From assembly GCF_018449635.1 (NCBI RefSeq), contig NZ_JAAVUV010000005.1:62001-126000 (forward strand): DNA of 64,000 bases, written 5' to 3'. Shown here in pieces: positions 50,969 to 60,448 of the stretch. How positions within the stretch are numbered: position 1 is the first letter of the stretch; the number at the start of each line of letters is the position of its first letter. The notes under the pieces were generated by a model. It was given only the letters and a program-made list of their open reading frames with translations. It made no database searches and was not told the DNA's origin. This stretch comes from Caballeronia sp. dw_276. GTDB lineage: Bacteria > Pseudomonadota > Gammaproteobacteria > Burkholderiales > Burkholderiaceae. The translations under genes and the position numbers were made by a program.

Positions 50969-52633
50969 ATGACTTACGACTACATCATCGTTGGCGCCGG
51001 ATCGGCGGGCTGCATTCTGGCCGAGCGCTTGTCGGCATCGGGACAACATTCCGTGCTCGTGCTTGAAGCCGGCGGCACGGCCGATTCGTTCTGGTTCAAG
51101 ATACCCGTGGGTTTCGCGAAGACCTACTACGATCCCGCGTGCAACTGGATGTATTACTCCGAGCCCGAAGCGGAACTTGCCGGCCGCAAGATCTACGCGC
51201 CGAGAGGCAAGGTGCAAGGCGGCTCGGGTTCCATCAACGCGATGATCTTCGTGCGCGGCGCGCCACGCGATTTCGACGACTGGGCTGCAGCCGGCAACGC
51301 GGGCTGGTCGTATAAAGACGTGCTGCCGTATTTCCGCAAGCTCGAGACGCATGCCGCTGGAAACACCGTCGTGCATGGTTCGAGCGGCCCGATTCAAGTG
51401 ACATCGATGAAAGATGGCATCCATCCGATCACGCGCCATTTCCTCGATGCCTGCGACGAGCTGAAGATCCCGCGCAACGACGACTTCAACGGCGCGCGAA
51501 TCGAAGGCGTGGGCGTGTATGACGTCAACACGCGCAACGGCCAGCGCGCATCGAGCAATGTGGGATATCTGGAACCGGCGCTGAAACGCTCGAATGTGAG
51601 CATCGAACATCATGCGCTGACCACGCGCGTGTTATTCGATGGACGGCGTGCCACCGGCGTCGAAGTCTCGCAGAACGGCGTCACGCGAACGTTCAACGCG
51701 AAGCGTGAAGTGCTGCTGTGCGCAGGCGCCGTCGATACCCCGAAGCTGCTGCAACTGTCCGGCGTCGGCCCGGCGCAATTGCTTGCGCGCCACGGCATTC
51801 CTGTCGTGCATGCGCTGCCGGCCGTCGGTCAGAACCTGCAGGATCATCTTTGCGCGAGCTACTACTATCGCGCGAACATGCCGACGCTGAACGGCGATTT
51901 CGGCTCGCTTCTGGGCAAGCTGAAACTCGGTCTGCAATACCTGCTGACGCGCAAAGGACCGCTTGCGATGAGCGTGAACCAGGCTGGCGGTTTCTTCAGC
52001 ACCGATCCGGCCAGCCAGCATGCGAACATGCAGCTTTACTTCAATCCGCTGTCATACCGGATTCCAAAATCGAGCCGCTCGCAACTCACGCCCGAGCCGT
52101 ATCCCGGTTTTCTGCTCGCGTTCAACCCGTGCCGTCCGACGAGCCGTGGGTCGATCGAGATTTCATCGACGAATCCCGCCGATGCCGCCCTGATCCGCGC
52201 GAACTATCTGACGACGCAAAAGGATATCGACGAAGTGATCCAGGGAAGCCGCCTGATCCGTTCGATCATGAAGGCGAACGCGTTGCGCGCGGTGACGGTG
52301 GAAGAAACGCTGCCGGGTGAATCGGTCGTACCCGAAGACGACGACGCCGCCATGCTCGAATATTTCCGCGAGAACAGCGGCTCGATCTACCACCTGTGCG
52401 GTTCATGTGCGATGGGTCCGGACGCGCAGACCGCAGTCGTCGACAACCGCTTGCGTGTGCACGGCATGCAGGCGTTGCGGATCGTGGATGCATCGATTTT
52501 CCCGAACGTCACGTCCGGCAACATCAATGCGCCCGTGATGATGGTCGCCGAAAAAGCCGCGCAAATGATCCTCGACGACGCCATCTCGCGAAACTTCGTT
52601 CAGCGCGAAGCGCTCGCCACCGCTTCGGCCTGA
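50969..52633 (+). CDS. GMC-family FAD alcohol oxidoreductase (choline dehydrogenase-like)
   Basis: 554 residues. FAD site IIVGAGSAGCILAERL, GMC signature 1 around GKVQGGSGSINAMIFVRG, signature 2 GAVDTPKLLQLSGVGP, catalytic His in YHLCGSCAMG and Asn in GNINAPVMM. Oxidises a primary or secondary alcohol. Last gene of the ALDH operon; its end overlaps the convergent LysR gene by 34 bases. With the ALDH it could convert an alcohol to an acid via an aldehyde. Confidence 0.85.
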   Translation: MTYDYIIVGAGSAGCILAERLSASGQHSVLVLEAGGTADSFWFKIPVGFAKTYYDPACNWMYYSEPEAELAGRKIYAPRGKVQGGSGSINAMIFVRGAPRDFDDWAAAGNAGWSYKDVLPYFRKLETHAAGNTVVHGSSGPIQVTSMKDGIHPITRHFLDACDELKIPRNDDFNGARIEGVGVYDVNTRNGQRASSNVGYLEPALKRSNVSIEHHALTTRVLFDGRRATGVEVSQNGVTRTFNAKREVLLCAGAVDTPKLLQLSGVGPAQLLARHGIPVVHALPAVGQNLQDHLCASYYYRANMPTLNGDFGSLLGKLKLGLQYLLTRKGPLAMSVNQAGGFFSTDPASQHANMQLYFNPLSYRIPKSSRSQLTPEPYPGFLLAFNPCRPTSRGSIEISSTNPADAALIRANYLTTQKDIDEVIQGSRLIRSIMKANALRAVTVEETLPGESVVPEDDDAAMLEYFRENSGSIYHLCGSCAMGPDAQTAVVDNRLRVHGMQALRIVDASIFPNVTSGNINAPVMMVAEKAAQMILDDAISRNFVQREALATASA

Positions 52634-53508
52634 AGCCACTGCTGGAACAGACGCTGCGTCCCGCTTGCCCGCTGCTCGGGACGCAGCACGAACCAGTAGG
52701 ATTGCCGCCCTTCTATCTCGACATCGAGCACTTGCCGCAATTGTCCCGATGCCAGTTCGGCCGCGATCATGTGACGATCGGCGATGGTGATGCCCATGCC
52801 GTCGACGGCCGCTTGTATCGATAAATCGAGCACGTCGAATTCGTGACCGCCGTCCGTATCCACGCCTTCAATACGCGCCGCGTCCAGCCAGTGCTGCCAC
52901 GTGAGATACCGCTGGTCTTCGCCCGACAACACGTGTAGCAGCGTGAATCGGTTCAGGTCCACCGGCGCGCCCTCACTTTCACGATCCAGCAAACCCGGCG
53001 ACGCCACCGCGATATGGCGCTCGTGCATCAGCAAGGTACTTTCGAGGTTGTTCCATTCGCCATCGCCGAAACGAACCGCGCAATCCAGCCGGTTCGAATC
53101 CGCGATGCCGTCTTCCACGCGCGTCGTAATGCTCAGGTCCAGCTCCGGGAACGCCGCGCGCAGGCGTCCGAGACGCGGCACGAGCCAGCGCGCCGCGAAC
53201 GTAGGCGGAACGTTGATGCGAAGGCGATTGACATCGTTTTTCTGGCTGATCGCGCGCACCGTCAACTCGATCTTGTCGAACGACTGCTGCAGCGCGCGCA
53301 GGAGCACGCGGCCGCTCGGCGTCAGCACCAGATGCTGATGACGGCGCGAAAAAAGCGTCTCGCCGACCTGCTCCTCCAGTTGCCGGACCTGTCGGCTGAC
53401 GGCGCTCTGCGTGACGTTGAGCAGCGTGGCGGCGCGGGTAAAGCTACCGGTTGTCCCGGCGGCTTCGAAGGCTTTCAGCGCATTGAGCGCGGGCATTTTA
53501 CGTTTCAC
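52600..53508 (-). CDS. LysR-family transcriptional regulator (GcvA-like)
   Basis: 302 residues. The helix-turn-helix lies near residues 20-40 (FTRAATLLNVTQSAVSRQVRQLE), and the effector domain begins LRINVPPTFAARWLVPRL, typical of GcvA-like members. It converges on the ALDH/GMC operon with a 34-base overlap and diverges from the antiporter gene; it might control either. No palindromic operator was recognised in the 214-base gap. Confidence 0.85.
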   Translation of the reverse strand: MKRKMPALNALKAFEAAGTTGSFTRAATLLNVTQSAVSRQVRQLEEQVGETLFSRRHQHLVLTPSGRVLLRALQQSFDKIELTVRAISQKNDVNRLRINVPPTFAARWLVPRLGRLRAAFPELDLSITTRVEDGIADSNRLDCAVRFGDGEWNNLESTLLMHERHIAVASPGLLDRESEGAPVDLNRFTLLHVLSGEDQRYLTWQHWLDAARIEGVDTDGGHEFDVLDLSIQAAVDGMGITIADRHMIAAELASGQLRQVLDVEIEGRQSYWFVLRPEQRASGTQRLFQQWLQAEAVASASR

Positions 53509-53722
53509 GATGATTCGGCGATTCAGTGGTTCGTGGTCGCAACAAGCCGGCGGACATGTCCCGGCATCTGCGTGATCTTACGCAGGCCGCCGCCGCAACT
53601 GTGACGATTTCATGATTTCCCGCGCGTGAGATGAAACGGTGTTCCAGTTGTATCGCCCATATCACGTTGTGGCACGTCCCTTGCTCTAAAAAGAGCCTAC
53701 GTTGCATCCACCTCAGGCTCTC

Positions 53723-55021
53723 ATGACCGAAACGATATGGTTTCTCGTCGTTGGCGGTGTGCTCATCTTCATGGGGCTTGCCAGCTCGACGTTCAAAGAA
53801 CTCCCCATCAGCAGCGCAATGGTGTATCTGGCCATCGGCTTTGGCCTTGGCCCGTTTGGCCTGGGCTTGCTCAAGATCGACCTTCTCGGCGACGCCACGT
53901 TGCTGCGCCGGATCACCGAAGTCGCCATGCTCGTGTCGCTGTTCGCAATCGGCTTGCGGCTGCGCGTGCCGCCGACCGACCGGATCTGGCTATTACCTGT
54001 GCGCCTCGGCCTCCTGGCGATGGTCGCGACCGTCGCCATCATGACGCTCGCCTGCGTCTACCTGCTGCACATGAGCTGGGGACCCGCATTGCTGATCGCC
54101 GCGATGCTCGCCCCCACCGACCCCGTCCTGGCCCACGACGTGCAAGTCCAGGTTCCCGGCGATATCGATCTCTTGCGATTCTCGTTGACCGGCGAAGGCG
54201 GCCTGAACGATGGCATCGCGCTGCCGTTTGCGCTGCTGGGTATCGCGGTGTGCAACTACGAGGCATCGCCGCAGCAGGCGTTGAGTTGGCAATTTGCCGG
54301 GGATGCGTTATGGGGCGTGGCGGGGGCGTTGGCCGTCGGATGGATTCTGGGCGATCTCGCCGTGCGGCTGATCGCGTTTTTGCGCACGCGTTATAGCCTG
54401 GCGCTCGGGCCGGAGGGTTTCTACGCGCTGGGCCTGATTGCGCTTTCGTATGGCATCGCGGAATTGATGCACACGTATGCGTTCCTTGCGGTATTCGCAG
54501 CGGGCCTCGCGATGCGCCGTGTCGAACAGAAAGCCAGTGGCGATAAATCCGCGCACGAAGCGGTCGGCAAGATCGACGCGCAGGATGTGGGCGCAACCGC
54601 CTCGGACCCCGATCGCGCGCATGCATTTGTCGCAGAACGCGTGCTCGGCTTCACGATAGAACTCGAGCGCATCGCCGAAGTCGCCGTCATGTTGATGGTC
54701 GGAAGCGTGCTCGCCAATGTGTGGGACACACTCTTCACATGGCATGGCGCGGCCATTATTGCGCTGCTGTTTTTCGTGGCGCGGCCGATTTCGGTGCAGG
54801 CGTCGCTGATCGGATCATCAGCTACGAAATCGCAACGGCTGCTGACAAGCTGGTTTGGAATTCGCGGCGTGGGGTCGTTTTATTATTTGCTGTACGCGCT
54901 GGAACATGCGCCGCGCAGCGCCGCGGAGCCACTGGCGCCGCTGGTGCTGGCGGTGATTGCGGCGTCGGTGATTCTGCACGGCATTACCTCGACACCATTG
55001 ATGAACCGGTATCGAGGATAA
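53723..55021 (+). CDS. Cation:proton antiporter (CPA1-type)
   Basis: 432 residues with about 12 membrane segments, of the Na+/H+ exchanger family. The core shows ARLGLLAMVATVAI-like segments, ALLIAAMLAPTDPVLAHD with the ion-binding Asp, and GEGGLNDGIALPFALLGI as in CPA1 members. A hydrophilic insert lies near residues 265-310. The start at 53723 is preferred to a TTG at 53702. Stands alone; probably handles Na+ or K+ and pH stress. Confidence 0.75.
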   Translation: MTETIWFLVVGGVLIFMGLASSTFKELPISSAMVYLAIGFGLGPFGLGLLKIDLLGDATLLRRITEVAMLVSLFAIGLRLRVPPTDRIWLLPVRLGLLAMVATVAIMTLACVYLLHMSWGPALLIAAMLAPTDPVLAHDVQVQVPGDIDLLRFSLTGEGGLNDGIALPFALLGIAVCNYEASPQQALSWQFAGDALWGVAGALAVGWILGDLAVRLIAFLRTRYSLALGPEGFYALGLIALSYGIAELMHTYAFLAVFAAGLAMRRVEQKASGDKSAHEAVGKIDAQDVGATASDPDRAHAFVAERVLGFTIELERIAEVAVMLMVGSVLANVWDTLFTWHGAAIIALLFFVARPISVQASLIGSSATKSQRLLTSWFGIRGVGSFYYLLYALEHAPRSAAEPLAPLVLAVIAASVILHGITSTPLMNRYRG

Positions 55022-55050
55022 GGCGGCGTTGAAAGCCGCCCTTCGTCCTC

Positions 55051-56160
55051 TCAAGCCTCCGCAAGCTCCCGTACGCCTGCCACGTCGCGTGCGCCTTCAT
55101 ACAAGCGCCCGAACCTGTTGTCCAGGAAAGCCTGCAAAGGAACCTGTTCCTGCCGGATAAAGCCGTTCGCCGGCAACACGCCTTCACGGAACAGATCGAG
55201 CTCTGCGCAGACCGCGCCGGCGGTCGTGATCTGGATGGCGCTCATCGGCACGCCGCATATGTTTTTCGCGAAAATTTTCCGCGTGAAGACGTCCTGCACG
55301 AGACGCCCGTCGCGCATGCCGGTCGCCGTCACAAAAACCAGCACCACGTCTTGCGCTGTCGCCGGAACCGCGCGACGCAACATCGCCTTCAATCCGTCAC
55401 GATCACTCGACATGCGCAAATCGTCGAGCAGGAATTTCATCAGCTCACGATGGCCCGGGTAACGCACCGACTTGTAATCGAGCGATTCCACTTTGCCTGC
55501 CAACGTCTCGCACAACGTCCCGAGGCCGCCCGATGTATTGAACGCCTCGTACTCGGTGCCATCGAGGGAAAAATGTTCCAGGCCTTCCAGCGGCTGCACC
55601 CATTGGGTATTGCCGTTGCGGATTGCTTCGCATGGCTGACAGTACTCGTTGATCAGGCCGTCGATACTCCACGTCAGGTTGTACTTCAACGCGTTCGTCG
55701 GGAATTCGGGCAACGCGCCCACGCGCATCTTGATCTCACGCAGTTCGGTGAAACGCTTCGCCAGATCGTGCGCCACGATGCCGATAAACCCCGGCGCCAG
55801 CCCGCATTGCGGCATGAACGCGTGCGTGGAATCGTCGGCGATGGCGCGAATCGCATGCGTCGCGCGCACGTCCTCGGTCAGGTCGAAGTAATGAACGCCG
55901 GCGGCCTTTGCCGCTGTTGCCACGGTCACGGCAAGGTAATACGGCATGGCGTTGATGAGCGCATCGAAGCCTTGGAGCGCGAGACGCAGCGCGTTGGCAT
56001 CGGCGGAATCGACGCGACGGGTCGGAATACCCTGCGCTTCGAGCAGGCTGAGCGCGTGTGCATCGCGGTCGAAGGCCACGACTTCATAGTCGCCGGTTTC
56101 ACGAAGCAAATGGGCGATGCTCTGGCCAATCAGGCCGGCGCCGATGAGGGCTATTTTCAT
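55051..56160 (-). CDS. Saccharopine/lysine dehydrogenase-like protein
   Basis: 369 residues. The NAD(P)-binding start is MKIALIGAGLIGQSIAHLL, and YYFDLTEDV-like (HYFDLTEDVRATHAIR) and the catalytic-domain region PQCGLAPGFIG follow the saccharopine dehydrogenase family. AAGGAG lies just before the ATG at 56160. It is shorter than bifunctional plant enzymes and closer to bacterial lysine 6-dehydrogenase. The Lrp gene lies 135 bases upstream on the same strand and probably regulates it, with an amino acid such as lysine as effector. Confidence 0.75.
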   Translation of the reverse strand: MKIALIGAGLIGQSIAHLLRETGDYEVVAFDRDAHALSLLEAQGIPTRRVDSADANALRLALQGFDALINAMPYYLAVTVATAAKAAGVHYFDLTEDVRATHAIRAIADDSTHAFMPQCGLAPGFIGIVAHDLAKRFTELREIKMRVGALPEFPTNALKYNLTWSIDGLINEYCQPCEAIRNGNTQWVQPLEGLEHFSLDGTEYEAFNTSGGLGTLCETLAGKVESLDYKSVRYPGHRELMKFLLDDLRMSSDRDGLKAMLRRAVPATAQDVVLVFVTATGMRDGRLVQDVFTRKIFAKNICGVPMSAIQITTAGAVCAELDLFREGVLPANGFIRQEQVPLQAFLDNRFGRLYEGARDVAGVRELAEA

Positions 56161-56221
56161 GTTTATCTCCTTGATGGGCGTCACGGGGCAATCCCTGGAC
56201 ACCAGTTTAGGAGCGCATGAA

Positions 56222-56288
56222 TATTGATAAAAGACACAAAAAGATGCGAATCGACATCAATTTTCGACGTTTTGACGATCTATTGATA
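56222..56288. promoter_or_regulatory. Repeated TATTGATA boxes before the saccharopine-dehydrogenase-like gene
   Basis: TATTGATA occurs at 56222-56229 and 56281-56288, 59 bases apart, in the AT-rich gap between the Lrp stop and the downstream gene. Lrp proteins bind phased AT-rich sites, so these are candidate half-sites. Inferred. Confidence 0.35.
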
Positions 56289-56295
56289 CAAAACG

Positions 56296-56757
56296 TCAGC
56301 TCATGCCGCCTCGATCCACCTTGCGCGCGAGAATGATGGACGTTGTGGTGCGCTCGACGCCTTCCAGGCCGCCGATTTCATCGAGGAGATCGTTGAGTCT
56401 GTCCGGCGAATCGGCCCGCAACCACGCGACGTAGTCGAACTCGCCGCTGACCGCGCAAAGCAATTGCATCTCGGGCATTCTGGCGAAGCGCTTTTGCACG
56501 TCGCGGCCATACTTTGGCGCGAGCTTGATGCCAACGTACGCCTGGATGCTGGCATCCAGCACGTCTTGTCCGAGACGTACGCCATAACCCGCAATCACGC
56601 CGGTTTTCTCGAGCCGCGCGAGCCTTGCAATTACCGTAGTGCGCGCAATGCCGAGCTGGCGCGCCAGCTCCGCCACGCTCTCGCGTGCGTTCACCTGCAA
56701 TGAAGCGACGAGATTGCGGTCGATATCGTCAAGTTGATCGAGACGCGGCGGTCGCAT
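56296..56757 (-). CDS. Lrp/AsnC-family transcriptional regulator
   Basis: 153 residues. The N-terminal helix-turn-helix (VAELARQLGIARTTVIARLARLEKTGVI) is followed by the RAM ligand domain (VGIKLAPKYGRDVQKRFA; VSGEFDYVAWLRADS). The start at 56757 has AAGGA upstream. Regulates amino-acid genes, probably the adjacent saccharopine-dehydrogenase-like gene and itself. Confidence 0.85.
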   Translation of the reverse strand: MRPPRLDQLDDIDRNLVASLQVNARESVAELARQLGIARTTVIARLARLEKTGVIAGYGVRLGQDVLDASIQAYVGIKLAPKYGRDVQKRFARMPEMQLLCAVSGEFDYVAWLRADSPDRLNDLLDEIGGLEGVERTTTSIILARKVDRGGMS

Positions 56758-57015
56758 GGAACGTGATCCTTTCGTTAATACAACGCGTTGAGACATCACG
56801 GCATTAGAGCACGGGCATCAATCTGCGCTCCATGCAGCAGGTTGGTTAAACTCCGTGGTCTCGCGAATTTTTCGCAGTCGTATCGGTTGTAAGCAGTTGT
56901 GGCAACCAAAGCAAGCCTGCGCGCTTACGTGATATTAATAGCGCCAGGCTTTGCAGCACATGAGGTATTTCGCGTGTATCGCTTGCCCCTTCTTAATGGA
57001 CCCAAGGTGTCACCC

Positions 57016-57546
57016 ATGAAAAAAACACTCGTTGCACTGGCCGCCTCTCTCGCCCTTTCCACCGCATTTGCTCAGTCTTCCGCACCGGTCGCCGCATCCA
57101 CGCCGGGCGCGTCAGCGCCTGAATCAGCCCGTGGGCAGGCACGCGAAGCACGTGTCGAGCAACGTATCGCCGATCTGCACAGCAAGCTCAAGATCACCTC
57201 GGCTCAGGAAGACCAATGGAACAAGTTCGCCGACGTCATGCGTGACAATGGCCACACGATCGGCGAGTTGTATCGTCAGCGTGTCGCGCTCGGGACGAAC
57301 ACCACGGCCGTGGACGACATGAAGCAGTACGCGCAGATCACGCAAGCGCAAGCGGACGGCACCAAGCATCTCGTGGATGCATTCGAGCCGCTTTACGCGA
57401 GCCTTTCGCCGGAACAGAAGAAGCTCGCCGATGCCAGCTTCCACCAGACCGCGCGCCGTGGCGAACATAAGGGCCGCAAAGCGCCGCGCGGCAAGGCGAC
57501 GCCGGATAGCATCGCGCCGGACGCGGCGTCAGCAACGAAGCCGTAA
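57016..57546 (+). CDS. Spy/CpxP-like periplasmic LTXXQ protein
   Basis: 176 residues. A signal peptide (MKKTLVALAASLALSTAFA) is followed by a helical region with two LTXXQ-type motifs in relaxed form (LKITSAQEDQW and LSPEQKKLADASF). Members are periplasmic chaperones or stress sensors, as in Spy and CpxP. The basic Lys/Arg-rich C-terminus is a departure. Followed by a strong terminator. Confidence 0.75.
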   Translation: MKKTLVALAASLALSTAFAQSSAPVAASTPGASAPESARGQAREARVEQRIADLHSKLKITSAQEDQWNKFADVMRDNGHTIGELYRQRVALGTNTTAVDDMKQYAQITQAQADGTKHLVDAFEPLYASLSPEQKKLADASFHQTARRGEHKGRKAPRGKATPDSIAPDAASATKP

Positions 57547-57554
57547 GCCGGAAA

Positions 57555-57594
57555 AAAGCGCCTGCGTTGGAATATCCGTGCAGGCGCTTTGTTG
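57555..57594 (+). terminator. Rho-independent terminator after the Spy-like gene
   Basis: AAAGCGCCTGC (57555-57565) pairs perfectly with GCAGGCGCTTT (57580-57590) around 14 bases, followed by GTTGTTT. Eight bases after the Spy-like stop codon. Confidence 0.75.
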
Positions 57595-57670
57595 TTTACC
57601 GTGTGCAAAATGCAGGGCTTGGCGTTACGATCCCGGTCTCCAAAGCTTCGGCCCGTTCACGGCACTGCGC

Positions 57671-58099
57671 ATGACATCGATCAATCATCTCGACCTGACT
57701 ACCGACACAGCCGCCCAACGCGTGGTGAAAGATGAAACCGTTGATGTCGAGTTCGCGCACGAACCGGGCTTACTGATGAGCCTGGAAGGCCCGAACCGCT
57801 ACGCGATTGGCGATGCGTTGATCACGGGTGCGACCGGGGAACGCTGGGTCGTGTCGCGGGACCGGTTCGATGCGAAGTATGTTCCCCGCGACGGCGCCAG
57901 GCATGGCGACGCGGGCGCGTATCGGAACATTCCGGTTGTCGTGCTTGCGAAGCAAATGCACGAAGCGTTTTCAATCGCGCGATCAGACGCTGGCGATGTA
58001 TTGCACGGCGTGCAAGGCGATTGGGTCATGCAATACGCGCCGGGTGATTACGGCGTCGTGAAAGCGGCGCGGTTTGCCAAGGTTTACAAACCGGCTTGA
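57671..58099 (+). CDS. PGDYG-domain protein
   Basis: 142 residues. The C-terminal part has the PGDYG motif (MQYAPGDYGVV) and the VQGDWV segment of the PGDYG family. No signal peptide; probably cytoplasmic. No ribosome site is clear and the frame is open further upstream into the terminator, so the start is chosen on composition. The role of the family is unknown. Converges on the DUF3022-like gene. Confidence 0.65.
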   Translation: MTSINHLDLTTDTAAQRVVKDETVDVEFAHEPGLLMSLEGPNRYAIGDALITGATGERWVVSRDRFDAKYVPRDGARHGDAGAYRNIPVVVLAKQMHEAFSIARSDAGDVLHGVQGDWVMQYAPGDYGVVKAARFAKVYKPA

Positions 58100-58107
58100 G
58101 TACAGGG

Positions 58108-58476
58108 TCAGGCGAAGTCGTCGCCCATATCGATCTCCACGTTTCGCGGCACCGTTTCCCCGTTCGCATACATTTCTTCGAGCGCACCCAACTCCGTTTC
58201 CACGTACGCACGCAGCACCGCGTAACTGCGCGCGTGCATGCGCGGCGGCATCGCCCGGTAACGCGCGAGCGCAGCGGGATCGAAGCGGATATCGATGGCG
58301 ATGCGGCGCGCCGTCGTCCCAAAACGCATGGCGATGTAATGAACCACGAGTGACAAACGGCCATCGTCGCCGGGACGTTCAACGAACTGCGTCTGTTCGG
58401 GGAACAGGTCGCTGATCACGCGCGCCAGGATTTCGATATCGGCGCTCGGACATTCGAATTGATATTCGTCGCTCAT
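58108..58476 (-). CDS. Hypothetical protein (DUF3022-like)
   Basis: 122 residues, soluble and acidic, with no recognised catalytic motif; YQFECPSADIEILARVISDLF opens it. It resembles a small Burkholderia-restricted family, probably DUF3022, a tentative recognition. Its ATG follows the membrane-protease gene stop by one base, so the two genes are co-transcribed. Confidence 0.55.
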   Translation of the reverse strand: MSDEYQFECPSADIEILARVISDLFPEQTQFVERPGDDGRLSLVVHYIAMRFGTTARRIAIDIRFDPAALARYRAMPPRMHARSYAVLRAYVETELGALEEMYANGETVPRNVEIDMGDDFA

Positions 58477-58477
58477 C

Positions 58478-59299
58478 TCAAACTCCGTTCTTCACGCGCG
58501 CCGCGCGGTCGGCCGCTACCCTGACGCCGATAAAATATCGACGCAACGCCCGCATCACGATCAGGCCGAACACGAGATACACGGCATCGGCGGCAAGCAG
58601 CGGGATCAGCTTCGCCTGATACAGCGCGATGGGCAAGGCGATCAGCGCATGCGCCACGATCATGAACGGCAGCGTGAAGCGGAAACGCTCGCGCAACATG
58701 TGCCACATCACGACGGAAAACCCGATCTGGAACACAAATGCCGCAGCACGTTCAACCAGGAACAGCGCCGCGGATTCGGGCGTCAGGCTGCTCAGCACCA
58801 TATGCAGTCGCAGCAGCGATTCTTCGGGAACGCTTGTGAAATACTGGTCGAGCATGTTGCGGTCGGCGAGCGTGGCATACAAAAGCCATTGAAGCTGCAC
58901 GAGCACGCCGACGATCCACGCTTCCGCCCCGCCATGGCCGATTCCATAACCGAGCGCGGTGCCCGGCTTTTGCAACGAAGCGGGATCGCGCCGGACCAGC
59001 CATTTCATGCCGATGAAACGGCCCACTTCTTCGCACAGGCCTGTCGCGAGCGCGCCGTAGATCACGAACAACGCCGGGTTCATCAACAAGCCGACGGTCG
59101 TGGCATTGCTCAGCATCAGACCATGCAGGCCGCGTTCGATGACCATCGAAAAAAGCGCGAACACCGCAATCCCGACAATCACGTCACGCCGTTCGAAGCC
59201 GTAACGCGGCTTCATTCTTCGGTACAGCCAGAAAGGCAAAGCCGCGATCAGCAGCGTTGCAAGCGTGAGGCAAACCAGCGTCAAGACACTTACCATCAA
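58478..59299 (-). CDS. YhfC-family intramembrane protease-like protein
   Basis: 273 residues with seven or eight membrane segments. The conserved acidic pair and Arg in LCEEVGRFIGMKW and the GIGHGGAEAWIVG segment match the YhfC group of glutamic-type intramembrane proteases (CPBP-like). Likely substrates are membrane-bound precursor peptides; none can be named. First of a two-gene operon with the DUF3022-like protein. Confidence 0.7.
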   Translation of the reverse strand: MMVSVLTLVCLTLATLLIAALPFWLYRRMKPRYGFERRDVIVGIAVFALFSMVIERGLHGLMLSNATTVGLLMNPALFVIYGALATGLCEEVGRFIGMKWLVRRDPASLQKPGTALGYGIGHGGAEAWIVGVLVQLQWLLYATLADRNMLDQYFTSVPEESLLRLHMVLSSLTPESAALFLVERAAAFVFQIGFSVVMWHMLRERFRFTLPFMIVAHALIALPIALYQAKLIPLLAADAVYLVFGLIVMRALRRYFIGVRVAADRAARVKNGV

Positions 59300-59325
59300 T
59301 CAATATCCTCAAAAACCGTGTTTGG

Positions 59326-60375
59326 CTAAATTTTGTCCGCGAGCGTCGACGTCCGCACGATCAGTTCGCCCGCCAGCAGGCATTCCCGCGGCGCCATGAC
59401 CGCGCCTTCAATGCGCTCGTGCAGGAATTCGACGGCGCGCTCGCCTATGCTATAGGTCGGCTGGCGCAAGGTCGTCATCCCGGCGAGTTCGGCCCACTCG
59501 GAATCATCGATACACATCAGCGCCACGTGCCGCTGCCACCCGGCGCCATGGCGTTCCTTCATATGCAGCGCGACGCGCAGCGCAACCGGCGCGTTCGCCG
59601 CGAACAATGCGATACGGTGATTCTCCTGCCGGCCTGCGTTGATCCGGGTATCGATATCGCTGAGCGCAATGGCGGCGAGTTCGACATTATCCAGATCGAG
59701 CACGATTGTCGCACCCGACACTCCGAGGGCGCCGATAGTGTCACGAAACGCGGACTCGCGCACGCGCCGCGAGCTGACATGCGTAAACGGCTGCACGATA
59801 AACACAAGCTCATCAAAGCCCTGCTGCGCCAGGTGGCGAATCGCCGTCGCGACGGCGGCGGTATTGTCGAGTCCGACCATGTCGGTGATGAGGCCATCGA
59901 TGGAACGGTCCACCAGCACCACCGGCACACCGCCGCGCGCGAGGGTTTCGAGCGTCTCTTCCTTCACGCCGAGCGCATTCACGATCACGCCCTCCACGCG
60001 ATACGTGCTGAGCAACTGCAGATACCGCCGTTCGAGATCGACTTCGTTTGCCGCATGACAGATCAGCGGCATATAACCGAAAGCGTGACACGCCGCTTCC
60101 ACACCCTGCAGTACTTCGACCGAATAGGGATTCGTCAGGTCGGCGAGCAACATGCCGATCAGCCTGTTACGCCCGCGTTTCAGTCCGCGCGCCATCTGGT
60201 TAGGCCGGTAATCGAGTTTGGCGATGGCCTCTTCTATACGCGCTCGCAGGTCAGTTGACAGCACGCCTGTCTCGCCGTTCAGATAACGCGAGATGCTGGT
60301 CTTGCCCGTGCCGGCTTCGCGTGCGACGTCGGTGATGGTCGCGCGGCGTTCGGTCGAAAAGTTGTCTTTTGGCAT
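59326..60375 (-). CDS. ptxS: LacI-family repressor, PtxS-like
   Basis: 349 residues. The N-terminal LacI helix-turn-helix is ATITDVAREAGTGKTSISRYLNG, followed by a hinge (PNQMARGLKRG) and a sugar-binding domain (LIGMLLADLTNPYSVEVLQG). Directly downstream of kguD with the kgu genes, as for PtxS of Pseudomonas, which responds to 2-ketogluconate. The symbol rests on this context. Its operator is expected upstream of kguE, outside the window. Confidence 0.75.
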   Translation of the reverse strand: MPKDNFSTERRATITDVAREAGTGKTSISRYLNGETGVLSTDLRARIEEAIAKLDYRPNQMARGLKRGRNRLIGMLLADLTNPYSVEVLQGVEAACHAFGYMPLICHAANEVDLERRYLQLLSTYRVEGVIVNALGVKEETLETLARGGVPVVLVDRSIDGLITDMVGLDNTAAVATAIRHLAQQGFDELVFIVQPFTHVSSRRVRESAFRDTIGALGVSGATIVLDLDNVELAAIALSDIDTRINAGRQENHRIALFAANAPVALRVALHMKERHGAGWQRHVALMCIDDSEWAELAGMTTLRQPTYSIGERAVEFLHERIEGAVMAPRECLLAGELIVRTSTLADKI

Positions 60376-60448
60376 GGTCTCGTGCAGTAAAAATAAAGCG
60401 CGCCAAGTGCGCGCTTTATTTACCAAGGCGGATTGAAGGCAACGCTGC

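Noticed and set aside
57377..57670. N-terminal extension of the PGDYG protein
   Set aside because: Overlaps the Spy-like gene and reads through its terminator; composition is Arg-rich shadow.
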